The position numbers and the translations under genes were made by a program. Shown in pieces: positions 23,679-30,652 of a stretch of DNA of 64,000 bases; the first letter of the stretch is position 1; each line of letters opens with the position of its first letter. Below the pieces are notes generated by a model. It saw only the letters and a list, made by a program, of their open reading frames with translations. It searched no databases and had not been told where the DNA came from. The DNA comes from a virus: IMG/VR virus record IMGVR_UViG_3300036760_000306, positions 52,458-116,457 of that record. The stretch is one strand, 5' to 3'.

Positions 23679-24242
23679 ATGAGCACTGGATTGAAAATTC
23701 TATTGGGGTTGTGTGTGGCGTTCTTCCTGATCGGCGGCTCGTTCGTCATGTTCATCTTCGGGGTGAAGAACACGTGCGTGGCTAACGAGAAGGGGATTGA
23801 GGCTCAGTACGAGCAGAATCAGGCCAACCTAGCGGGGTACACGAACAAGATCATGGACATGGTGCAGGTCCCAGCGATGGCCAAGAACGCCATCAAAGAG
23901 ATCGCTCAGGCAGCGATCCAAGGCAGGTATGGCGAAAAGGGCTCACAGGCTTTGTTCCAAGCCATCCAGGAGCAGAACCCGACGGTGGATCCTGGGCTCT
24001 ACCGGCAGCTCATGCAGGCCATGGAGGCTGGGCGTAACTCGTTCGACGCCGACCAGAAGACCGTGATCGACAAGTGCCGGGTCTATGAGACTTACGTGGA
24101 GTCAGCTCCACAATCGTTCTTCACGGGGTTCTTCGGTTACCCGAAGTACGACAAGACCAAGTGCAAGCCCGTGATCACCGAGCAGACCGCCCAGGACTTC
24201 AAGACCAAGCGTACCGGCCCGCTTCAGCTTCAAACGCAATGA
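23679..24242 (+). CDS. lemA: LemA-family membrane protein
   Basis: 187 residues from ATG 23679 (GGAG upstream). A single N-terminal membrane helix is followed by a long helical domain (YEQNQANLAGYTNKIMDM..QVPAM) typical of LemA proteins, whose role is not well defined. Pairs with the preceding membrane protein, a pairing I recall from other phages. Confidence 0.75.
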   Translation: MSTGLKILLGLCVAFFLIGGSFVMFIFGVKNTCVANEKGIEAQYEQNQANLAGYTNKIMDMVQVPAMAKNAIKEIAQAAIQGRYGEKGSQALFQAIQEQNPTVDPGLYRQLMQAMEAGRNSFDADQKTVIDKCRVYETYVESAPQSFFTGFFGYPKYDKTKCKPVITEQTAQDFKTKRTGPLQLQTQ

Positions 24243-24281
24243 AGGGGTCTCCGACCATGCCACCAAAGAAAGAGGAATCCG

Positions 24282-25136
24282 ATGACTGACGAGACGCCAA
24301 ACCCGCAGGAAGCTTCCGTTGTTCTAGCCACACATGACCCTCAAGCGGTGGTCATGGAGCCCACGGAGCTGCCCACAGAGGCTCCCTTACCCGTGTCTGA
24401 GCACATCGTGGTGGTGGCCAAGACTCGCGAGGAAATGGAGGTCGCTCAACGCGGTCTGATTGGCTGGATTGGACCCAAGATTGCGGGTCTGGAGCAAGAC
24501 GTTGTGGAGGCCCAGACCAACCTGGACACAGCCACGAAGCGCAAGTGGGCCACTACTTCGTTCAAGAAGGCGTTGGGTTTGGCCCAAGGCCGTTTGGGCT
24601 ACTACAAGCGTATCGAAGCAGCGCTGGAGGCTGGCTACGTGATCATGCCGGACCTGCCCGGGACCACGGTCGCGGTGCGGACCTCTCAAGGCAGCCCTCG
24701 AAGGACCAGGCACAAGAGTACCTGGGGCCGCCGGGCTTTGCCTCAGGCTCTTTCTGACGGCAGTGATGTCGGCAAAGGGAAGTACGTTGATCCGAACATG
24801 CGGTACACTCATTGGACCGAAACCGGAAAAGACGCCCGAGGAAACGATCAGACCACGCATATTGCACGGGCGCATTCGTTCGACAGCGAGTTCGCATTCC
24901 CTGTGGCGCTGGTGAAGCCGCAGATCCTGGACGCAGCCAGCCAAGCCATGTTGCTCAAGGTGTTCGATGAGATCGGCATCATCGGGGCAGGGTCAGCTAG
25001 GCCTGGGCAACGGCTTCAAGCGACGCAAGTTCATGGCGATCCGATTTTACTTGGTCGTGTGGTTCGTTACGAAGGAATCAAGCGCTTCACTTGCGCCTTC
25101 TTGATCACGTGGTGGCTCGACACCCGGACGATCTGA
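24282..25136 (+). CDS. Conserved phage protein of unknown function
   Basis: 284 residues. An N-terminal Pro/Glu-rich region, a helical pair (residues ~45-110), a basic segment (SPRRTRHKSTWGRR), then an alpha/beta domain ending with ILLGRVVRYEGIKRFTCAFLITWWLDTRTI. Sits in the LemA cluster, 40 nt after lemA; GAGGAA precedes the ATG. Not recognised by name. Confidence 0.65.
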   Translation: MTDETPNPQEASVVLATHDPQAVVMEPTELPTEAPLPVSEHIVVVAKTREEMEVAQRGLIGWIGPKIAGLEQDVVEAQTNLDTATKRKWATTSFKKALGLAQGRLGYYKRIEAALEAGYVIMPDLPGTTVAVRTSQGSPRRTRHKSTWGRRALPQALSDGSDVGKGKYVDPNMRYTHWTETGKDARGNDQTTHIARAHSFDSEFAFPVALVKPQILDAASQAMLLKVFDEIGIIGAGSARPGQRLQATQVHGDPILLGRVVRYEGIKRFTCAFLITWWLDTRTI

Positions 25137-25137
25137 C

Positions 25138-25671
25138 ATGGGTACCATGCAAGCAGACACCCTCGCTTGGTTGAAGCGGGGTAAGAAGGAAAAGGCCACG
25201 CACCTGATCGTTGTGTGTGACACTTTCGATCACGACGACTACCCGGTCTTCGTGAAAGCTGGGCAGAACGTCCGAGAGGTGTACACGGAGTACAGCTCAA
25301 ATAACATGCAACGGGTCATGGAAGTCTACGCGATCCACGCGGATTGGGACCAACAACTGAAAACGGGTCGAGTCCTCAACTTCGATCCCCCGCCGTTACG
25401 AGTGCCCGTAGCGAAACCCAAGTCAAAGAAGCGGGTGACCAAGCCCCGCACTCAGTCCAAGCTCACCAAAGCGTTTCTTGCTGACATCCAGAAAGCCATG
25501 AAGAAGCAAGCGGTGACCCGGGCGGAGCTGGCTACGAGACTCGGGTGCAGTCGAGCGCACGTCACGCAACTGCTCAAGGGCAACTCGGACATGACGACCC
25601 TCAGCATGGTGCAGCTTGCCGATGCTCTGGGGTTAGCAGTGGTCGTCACAGTCAAGAAAGCGAGGCGCTAA
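25138..25671 (+). CDS. Phage protein with C-terminal XRE-type helix-turn-helix
   Basis: 177 residues. The N-terminal ~85 residues form an alpha/beta domain (HLIVVCDTFDHDDYPVFV) seen in small phage proteins; the C-terminal ~65 residues are a Cro/C1-type HTH (ELATRLGCSRAHVTQLLKG). Could act as a regulator or a two-part antitoxin-like protein. Starts 2 nt after the previous stop. Confidence 0.75.
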   Translation: MGTMQADTLAWLKRGKKEKATHLIVVCDTFDHDDYPVFVKAGQNVREVYTEYSSNNMQRVMEVYAIHADWDQQLKTGRVLNFDPPPLRVPVAKPKSKKRVTKPRTQSKLTKAFLADIQKAMKKQAVTRAELATRLGCSRAHVTQLLKGNSDMTTLSMVQLADALGLAVVVTVKKARR

Positions 25672-25672
25672 G

Positions 25673-25798
25673 GTGCCCAAGTATCGACTTGAGGTGGCGG
25701 CCGGAAGTTACGAGGCCGATACGATCTTTGGGTTGGTTCTGCTGGTGTATAAGCACCGACTCTGGCATTGGCGGCGTGGCGAAGGATGGACGGACTAG
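25673..25798 (+). CDS. 41-residue protein
   Basis: Starts GTG 1 nt after the upstream TAA and ends TAG directly against the next ATG, so it fits the operon exactly. Contains SYEADTIFGLVLLVYKHRLWHWRRGEGW; a short amphipathic or membrane-associated protein. Not recognised. Confidence 0.5.
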   Translation: MPKYRLEVAAGSYEADTIFGLVLLVYKHRLWHWRRGEGWTD

Positions 25799-26290
25799 AT
25801 GACCCAGCCCTGCATCGGACTCTTTGGTACCTGCGACAAGCACCGTTGGCGGGATCCGTTCATAGCTCGGTATCGGGAACTCGGGATCGAGTTCTTCAAC
25901 CCGATGGTGGACGACTGGCACCCGGGCATGGTCCCGCTCGAAGCCCAGCACTTGGCTGAGGACGAGATCATCCTGTTTCCGATCCTCGGGTGGAGCTACG
26001 GTCATGGCTCACTTTCTGAGCTGGGTTTCGGGCCGCTCAAGGCGCTGCGTCAGAACATGAACCGAAGCTTCGTGTACTTGGTCGAGACCGAGCTTCACGA
26101 ACGCCTTACGGACCCTGACAGTCGCAAGCACTCCTTGAATGCCCGCAAGCTCGTGCTGGGCCACCTAAAGGAGCTAGGGGCACCCAACATCTACATGGTG
26201 GACTCTCTGGACCGGATGCTCGCAACGAGCCTGGAACTGCATCGGGTCCACACGACCCTGCGTGATCTCAGGACAGGTACGCACTCGTGA
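25799..26290 (+). CDS. Nucleoside 2-deoxyribosyltransferase-like protein
   Basis: 163 residues with the family pattern: CIGLFGTCDKHRWRDPFI at the N-terminus, FFNPMVDDWHPG, a catalytic-type Glu in HLAEDEIILFPIL, and GHGSLSELGF. Such enzymes exchange or hydrolyse bases on deoxynucleosides; related folds also act on NAD-like or defence nucleotides. A second, Nudix-fused member is at 15502. Confidence 0.78.
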   Translation: MTQPCIGLFGTCDKHRWRDPFIARYRELGIEFFNPMVDDWHPGMVPLEAQHLAEDEIILFPILGWSYGHGSLSELGFGPLKALRQNMNRSFVYLVETELHERLTDPDSRKHSLNARKLVLGHLKELGAPNIYMVDSLDRMLATSLELHRVHTTLRDLRTGTHS

Positions 26291-26312
26291 CAGCCCGAAA
26301 GACGAGCATCGA

Positions 26313-26804
26313 ATGGCGTTTATAACAGCAGATCAACTGGTGGCTCACGCGATTGGTGACTACGTTACTCAGTCTGATTGGATGGCCACCGAAAAGACCA
26401 AGCGATCGGTGGCCGCATTGGTCCATTCGCTTGTTTATTCGTTGGGATTCTTGGTCTTCAGTCCTTCGGCTACGGCTTTTGCATTCATTGCTGTCACGCA
26501 CTTCGTGATCGACCGTTGGCGATTAGCTCGGTACGTCGTGTGGGCCAAGAACTGGCTGGCACCGTGGTCTGTGTGCCCCGGTCGCGACTACGAGATCATA
26601 GTGGTTGGTGTAACACCAACACTTGGGTGCCAAAACCTGCAAAGGCATTCTGCACATCCTGTTGCGCCAACCCCGCCGTGGGCAGAGTGTCAGGCCACCG
26701 GCTACCCGCCTGATCGTCCTATATGGCTCGCGTTCTGGCTGATGATCATCGTAGACAACATGATGCACGTCGCTTGTAACGCTGCGGCTCTGAGGTGGTT
26801 ATGA
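26313..26804 (+). CDS. DUF3307-family membrane protein
   Basis: 163 residues from MAFITADQL. The N-terminal part matches DUF3307 (ADQLVAHAIGDYVTQSDWM.. KT.. ALVHSLVYSLGFL), a small membrane family in phages and bacteria, with three or four hydrophobic segments. Function unknown. The stop overlaps the next ATG as ATGA. Confidence 0.75.
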   Translation: MAFITADQLVAHAIGDYVTQSDWMATEKTKRSVAALVHSLVYSLGFLVFSPSATAFAFIAVTHFVIDRWRLARYVVWAKNWLAPWSVCPGRDYEIIVVGVTPTLGCQNLQRHSAHPVAPTPPWAECQATGYPPDRPIWLAFWLMIIVDNMMHVACNAAALRWL

Positions 26805-27001
26805 AAGAGAACCTGGCTGACATGCTGTCGAAGACCGCTGACGTGCTGCATTGGCTCGGGAAGTACGACTCGGCCAACGCCTTGATCCTACTGTCCCGGC
26901 TGCTGCGGGCGCACAAGATCGAGAACCTGGATCAGCTTGAGAAGCTGGTCGTGGATCAAGAGGATACGATCCACTCCCGTTCCACGTCTGACCCCAAGTA
27001 G
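26801..27001 (+). CDS. Small helical protein
   Basis: 66 residues, helical (MLSKTADVLHWLGKYDSANA..LSRLLRAH), resembling small phage proteins predicted to pair into a helical hairpin. Overlaps the preceding gene by 4 bp and the convergent ART gene by 46 bp. Confidence 0.65.
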   Translation: MKENLADMLSKTADVLHWLGKYDSANALILLSRLLRAHKIENLDQLEKLVVDQEDTIHSRSTSDPK

Positions 27002-27273
27002 TCAGCGATACGCAAACCCTTGGTGCCCGCAGGCAACGTGAAGATTTGCCCGTGGTTTTTGGCAGCCCAGATTTTGGCCACTTTCTCAGAGGTAGACCAA
27101 GGCTCCTCCCCGTCAGGCTTTTCATGCGAACCTCGATACAGCGGGTAACGGCTGGCTTTGCTCTTGTGCTCTAGTTCCCAGAGAAGGGCAGCGGCTTTGG
27201 CTCTGAGCTGCTTACCACTACCCGAGCCTGGTAGGGGTGCGCCCTGCCTCTCATCTGCCATGAGGAGTCTCAT
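26956..27273 (-). CDS. Minimal ADP-ribosyltransferase (ART) domain
   Basis: 105 residues with the three marks of an R-S-E class ART in order: YRGS (Arg47), WSTS (60-62) and EREW (Glu98-x-Glu100), with TLPAGTKGLRIADY between. Such enzymes transfer ADP-ribose from NAD+ to protein (usually Arg) or nucleic acid; phage examples (Alt, ModA) modify host RNA polymerase and ribosomal proteins. It is much shorter than those. The frame stays open and protein-like upstream without a start (NLVTEALREWKGFPS), so the natural N-terminus may be longer. Confidence 0.68.
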   Translation of the reverse strand: MRLLMADERQGAPLPGSGSGKQLRAKAAALLWELEHKSKASRYPLYRGSHEKPDGEEPWSTSEKVAKIWAAKNHGQIFTLPAGTKGLRIADYLGSDVEREWIVSS

Positions 27274-27311
27274 AGCAGACGGAAAACCCTTCCACTCACG
27301 CAGCGCTTCGG

Positions 27312-27473
27312 TTACGAGGTTCCGGTGCGCGCTTGTCGCCAGCGTGGCTCATCCCCAGAGCGATCCCACTCACCTTGATCAGGTGCTGTGGGATCCGGAG
27401 TGTAGGTGGCTTTTTTAGTCCCCTGCACAAAGCGTCGGGCCACCCGAAGGGCTATGGGGTCGCTACTCGGCAT
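27312..27473 (-). CDS. Small protein with RVARRF motif, possible N-terminus of the ART
   Basis: 53 residues (ALRVARRFVQGTKKATYTPDP then charged sequence) ending in TAA. The RVARRF peptide matches the tag on polyvalent-type proteins. It lies just upstream of the ART, whose open frame starts where this one fades, so the two may be one gene split by an indel. Another frame here is also open, which lowers confidence. Confidence 0.4.
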   Translation of the reverse strand: MPSSDPIALRVARRFVQGTKKATYTPDPTAPDQGEWDRSGDEPRWRQARTGTS

Positions 27474-27496
27474 ACAGTAGCCCGGGTACAAAAGCC

Positions 27497-28042
27497 TCAG
27501 GGTGTCAGGAACTTATCCCGCAGGGCCCTGAGCACAGCCTTCGTGACGTACTTGTCCAGGCTGTCCCAGCCCGTGGGGCTCGGGTGCCGGGCAATCTCCC
27601 GGACCGTGGAGCTGGACACGAACGAGAACTTGGGCTTCGTGGGCAGGAAGAAGGTGTCGAGGTTGGGGGCGAGGCTCGCGTTGGCGTGGGCGATCCCCAG
27701 CTCGGCCTCGAAGTCAGTGACGGCCCGCAGACCACGGACAATGACGGTCGCGTGTTCCCGCTTGCAGAAGTCCACCAGCAAGTCATCAAAGCTCGTGACC
27801 GTGATGGCCCCTGGGTCGATCACGTTCTTGGTTCCCCAGGCTTCGTGGGCCTCTTGCCACTGTTCATCGATGCTCGCCTGGATCATCGCGATCCGTTCAT
27901 CGAGCGTGAACAGCGGCTTCTTGGCCGAGTTGATACCCACCGCTACGACAAGCCGCTCGAAGGTCTTGGTGGAACGGTAGATCAGATCCAGGTGACCCTT
28001 GGTGATGGGGTCGAAGCTGCCTGCGTAGACGGCTGTGGTCAT
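27497..28042 (-). CDS. coaD: Phosphopantetheine adenylyltransferase (CoaD)
   Basis: 181 residues. Signature AVYAGSFDPITKGH (residues 4-17), RGLRAVTDFEAELGIAHAN in the middle, and FVSSSTVREIA near 146-156: all hallmarks of CoaD, which makes dephospho-CoA from 4'-phosphopantetheine and ATP. Length is normal to slightly long. CoA biosynthesis in a phage is uncommon. The start overlaps the stop of the zinc protein at 28039. Confidence 0.9.
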   Translation of the reverse strand: MTTAVYAGSFDPITKGHLDLIYRSTKTFERLVVAVGINSAKKPLFTLDERIAMIQASIDEQWQEAHEAWGTKNVIDPGAITVTSFDDLLVDFCKREHATVIVRGLRAVTDFEAELGIAHANASLAPNLDTFFLPTKPKFSFVSSSTVREIARHPSPTGWDSLDKYVTKAVLRALRDKFLTP

Positions 28043-28317
28043 GCCCTACCCTGAGCGAGGTACAACTCCAGGCACTTCTTGCACGTGCCGTTGCCCAAGT
28101 GGTGCTTGGTGATCCTAACCTCCAGGTCCCACCCCTGGCCCACGGGCACACGTCCGCAAAGCGACGGCGTATCCACGCCCCCGCCAAACTTAGGACCCAC
28201 GGGGCTCGGCTTACGTATACACCACGGGCTCGGCCCCGTGACCCAGACGGGCTCACAAAACGTGAACTCGGGTCGTTCACCGGGAAGGAGAGACAGGGAC
28301 GGGAGAGCGCTGGACAT
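28039..28317 (-). CDS. Small zinc-ribbon protein
   Basis: 92 residues with SLCGR ... GTCKKCLELY, the same LCG..CxxCL ribbon seen elsewhere here, after a Pro-rich N-terminus. GGTGTA lies 10 nt before the ATG. Leads the two-gene unit with coaD. Confidence 0.65.
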   Translation of the reverse strand: MSSALPSLSLLPGERPEFTFCEPVWVTGPSPWCIRKPSPVGPKFGGGVDTPSLCGRVPVGQGWDLEVRITKHHLGNGTCKKCLELYLAQGRA

Positions 28318-28327
28318 GCAGCGACAT

Positions 28328-28360
28328 TACACCGACCGGAATCTAAGTTCAAGTGGTGTA
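28328..28360. promoter_or_regulatory. Divergent pair of GGTGTA promoter elements
   Basis: Minus-strand GGTGTA at 28328-28333 is 10 nt before ATG 28317; plus-strand GGTGTA at 28355-28360 is 9 nt before ATG 28370. The two leaderless-type promoters lie back to back. Confidence 0.55.
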
Positions 28361-28369
28361 GACGCTGCA

Positions 28370-28561
28370 ATGCCGGTCAAGAAGGTCCCACCCCACAAGA
28401 CGCTTGTGCGGAATTTGATTGCCTCGAAGAAGCTCAAACCAGCGGAACAGACAGCCTTTGAAAAGCTGGCGGACAAATTCACGCCCACCTACGAACTCAA
28501 TACCCACGAAAAGCTGTGGGTAGAGGCCCTGAACACCAAGTACCTAGCGAAGAAGAACTAG
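28370..28561 (+). CDS. Small basic protein
   Basis: 63 residues, Lys-rich, helical (VRNLIASKKLKPAEQTAFEKLADKF). Probably nucleic-acid or protein binding; unrecognised. Overlaps the convergent endolysin stop by 4 bp. Confidence 0.65.
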   Translation: MPVKKVPPHKTLVRNLIASKKLKPAEQTAFEKLADKFTPTYELNTHEKLWVEALNTKYLAKKN

Positions 28562-29265
28562 ACGTTCCCTACCGCTTCCGTTTCGAGGAGCTTGCCGGTC
28601 TTCATGAACTCGGCCAAATGCCCCATAAAGCGGGTCCCGGGGTCAATCTTCTCATTCGTGATGTTGTAGTGCCCGATGGCACCCCGGACCAGCGCCAAAG
28701 CCACAACGCCTGGGGTGGTGCAGACATCCTTGGCGTACCCCTGGAGGGCCTCAGTCATGGCCTTGTTGAGCGCACAGGCTGTTGCGGTCTGAGCCGGGTA
28801 AAAGTCGTAGCACTTCAATTTCTTACCGTGCAGCACCGTGTCGTAGGCTGGCCGGGGGCCAAGCGGCGGCTTCCGCTGCTTGGGCTCCATCCACAGGGTA
28901 CCCATGCGTCGGATCCCAGCGTTGACGATTTCCACGCCCCAAGACCGGGAATTGGCGATACCCGCGTCGGCGGTATCGACCACGGTGGGGTCGCAGAACT
29001 GGTACAGCACGCCGAACGGGGAGATTGCGAACTCCACCCCGAGCTTCCGGGTTCGCAGCGTTTCCACCATGGTTTCAACGGAGTTCTCGGATCCGGTCCA
29101 GTGGAACACCCCGAGATCAATCGGTTTTACCCTCTTTTTGTTGTACCCGTCGCCCGCCTTGAATTCGACCTTGTGGTCTTGCGGTCCCAGCACGGGGATG
29201 GGGTGTCCGGTTACAGGGTGCAACAGGGGGTAGACTTTTCCGCCAATCAGTATGCCTTGAGCCAT
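28558..29265 (-). CDS. N-acetylmuramoyl-L-alanine amidase (endolysin)
   Basis: 235 residues of the Amidase_2/PGRP type, cleaving the bond between MurNAc and L-Ala in peptidoglycan. Zinc ligand His55 is in VFHWTG and a second His in RGAIGHYNI; SWGVEIVN and KIDPG are also typical. No signal peptide, so it would need a holin or another release route; none is recognisable beside it. Confidence 0.82.
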   Translation of the reverse strand: MAQGILIGGKVYPLLHPVTGHPIPVLGPQDHKVEFKAGDGYNKKRVKPIDLGVFHWTGSENSVETMVETLRTRKLGVEFAISPFGVLYQFCDPTVVDTADAGIANSRSWGVEIVNAGIRRMGTLWMEPKQRKPPLGPRPAYDTVLHGKKLKCYDFYPAQTATACALNKAMTEALQGYAKDVCTTPGVVALALVRGAIGHYNITNEKIDPGTRFMGHLAEFMKTGKLLETEAVGNV

Positions 29266-29381
29266 GCATGTGCTGGCTCATCAAAAGAAACCGTCGTCCG
29301 GCGGTGTAACTGAGGCCCAGGCCCGACCGACGTACAGACCACAACCGTTGGCCAGTGTTGGATGCAGCGTTACGGCTTCAC

Positions 29382-29561
29382 ATGGCTACCACGGGTGCTG
29401 GCGATCCTGTGCTTGAGCAAGCGGAAATGGTCGAATGGCTCCAATACCGCGTACTTAGTTGGACCCCAGGCAGCCTGTTATCAGCACCGTTTGACAACGC
29501 GGTCCTAGCTTTACTGCTAGCGACTATTCAAGAAGCACGATTATCTGCCGATAAAATCTAG
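29382..29561 (+). CDS. Small hypothetical protein
   Basis: 59 residues from ATG 29382, helical (AEMVEWLQYRVLSW.. DN AVLALLLATIQEARL). The 29266-29381 gap before it holds one GGTGTA element (~29303) and no other gene. Not recognised. Confidence 0.5.
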   Translation: MATTGAGDPVLEQAEMVEWLQYRVLSWTPGSLLSAPFDNAVLALLLATIQEARLSADKI

Positions 29562-29598
29562 TCTTTTCGGGTAGTTACAAAATAGTTTCAGAGGGCGC

Positions 29599-29655
29599 TT
29601 GACAATGGTGTGTTTTGGACACAATTTACCCGTACAGATGGTGTCCAAAGCACAC
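29599..29655 (+). promoter_or_regulatory. NAD operon promoter with inverted-repeat operator
   Basis: A sigma70-like TTGACA (29599-29604) with a weak -10 16-17 nt on. A 15-bp half-site GTGTGTTTTGGACAC (29608-29622) overlaps the promoter; its inverted partner, GTGTCCAAAGCACAC, is at 29641-29655, differing at one position. Each half is itself partly palindromic (GTGT..ACAC). This is the only classical -35 I noticed; an NrtR-like repressor starts just downstream at 29673, so autoregulation is likely. Confidence 0.7.
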
Positions 29656-29672
29656 TATCAAAAGAAAGCAGC

Positions 29673-30431
29673 ATGGCCTACACGTACGAATACCCGAAAG
29701 CAGACATCACGGTTGATTGCGTCCTGTTTGGGTTCAACCCTGAAGGTCTTACGTTTGACGGGACTGTCGGGCAACGGGAACTGCATCGAGGACGGCTCGA
29801 AGTGGTCCTGATCCGGCGGGGCGAAGACCCGTATCAGGGACGGTGGGCACTGCCCGGTGGCTTCATCGAGTTCCTCAAGGGCGAGACAGCCTACGAAGCG
29901 GCTCGCCGTGAGATGCAGGAGGAAACGGGCGTCACGGTTGACTACTACCTGGAACAGCTAGGGACGTTTGATGCCCCTGACAGGGATCCCCGGGGCCGCG
30001 TCTTCTCAGTGGCCCACTACGCTTTGGTCCGGTCCCAGGACCACACCACAACCAGCGGTTCGGATGCGATGGAGGCCAAGTGGGTTCCGGTTCAGGAGGC
30101 TCTAAGGGTCCCCGCCAACCAAATGGCCTTTGATCACAAGTTGATCCTAAAGACCGCTATGGATCGGCTGCAAACCAAGATCAGGTACGCGCCCGTGGGT
30201 TTCAACCTGCTGCCCAAGAAGTTCACGCTCGGTCAACTCCAAAAGCTGTACGAGGCGATTCTCTTTCGCGAGTTGGACAAGCGCAACTTCCGCAAGCGAA
30301 TCCTCGCAATGGGTGTTCTGACCGACCTTGAGTCCAGCACCACGACGAGAGGCAGACCCGCAGCGCTCTACCGCTTCAACAAAACAGCGTACGACCGAGC
30401 AGTCAAAACCGGCTTTAACTTCGAGATCTGA
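29673..30431 (+). CDS. nrtR: NrtR-like Nudix transcriptional regulator of NAD metabolism
   Basis: About 252 residues from ATG 29673. The N-terminal ~165 residues are a Nudix fold with box-like GGFIEFLKGETAYEAARREM plus QEETG; the C-terminal ~75 residues form a winged helix (FTLGQLQKLYEAIL, RKRILAMGVL, GRPAALYRF), the NrtR layout. NrtR repressors sense ADP-ribose or NAD intermediates and control nadV/nadD-type genes. Here it sits upstream of nadV and downstream of a palindromic operator. Confidence 0.85.
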   Translation: MAYTYEYPKADITVDCVLFGFNPEGLTFDGTVGQRELHRGRLEVVLIRRGEDPYQGRWALPGGFIEFLKGETAYEAARREMQEETGVTVDYYLEQLGTFDAPDRDPRGRVFSVAHYALVRSQDHTTTSGSDAMEAKWVPVQEALRVPANQMAFDHKLILKTAMDRLQTKIRYAPVGFNLLPKKFTLGQLQKLYEAILFRELDKRNFRKRILAMGVLTDLESSTTTRGRPAALYRFNKTAYDRAVKTGFNFEI

Positions 30432-30435
30432 GAAA

Positions 30436-30634
30436 ATGCCCTACCCACGTTTTAAAGGTCGGTCGCACCCCGGCTGGGGATCTTAGGTATAACGGAATTG
30501 ATCGTAAGGATAGCAGTCTAGGTTACATCTTAGATAACTGCGTCACAGCATGCCGGAACTGTAACTACGCCAAAAGGAAACTGTCCTACGAAGCGTTCAT
30601 TGAACTAGCGAAGTTGATCGCTAGTAGGTTTTAG
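30436..30634 (+). pseudogene. HNH endonuclease remnant in the NAD operon
   Basis: An ATG frame encodes PYPRFKGRSHPGWGS and stops. The next frame continues at once with YNGIDRKDSSLGYILDN and CRNCNYAKRKLSYEAFIELA, the C-terminal half of a phage HNH homing endonuclease. About 60 residues, including the first Cys pair, are missing, so this is a deletion derivative rather than a simple sequencing slip. It separates nrtR from nadV. Confidence 0.7.
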
Positions 30635-30652
30635 TAGGTTTTAGGAGAGAAA
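30622..30652 (+). promoter_or_regulatory. Tandem AGTAGGTTTT repeat and ribosome-binding site of nadV
   Basis: Two direct copies of AGTAGGTTTT run into AGGAG, 6 nt before the nadV ATG. Probably a small duplication around the translation start. Confidence 0.45.

Noticed and set aside
27158-27980. Overlapping plus-strand frames of 86 and 215 codons
   Set aside because: They lie antisense to coaD, the ART and the small tagged ORF, and translate to Arg/Ser-rich sequence without motifs.
28516-29313. 265-codon plus-strand frame opposite the endolysin
   Set aside because: The amidase on the other strand has zinc ligands in place; this one is a shadow.
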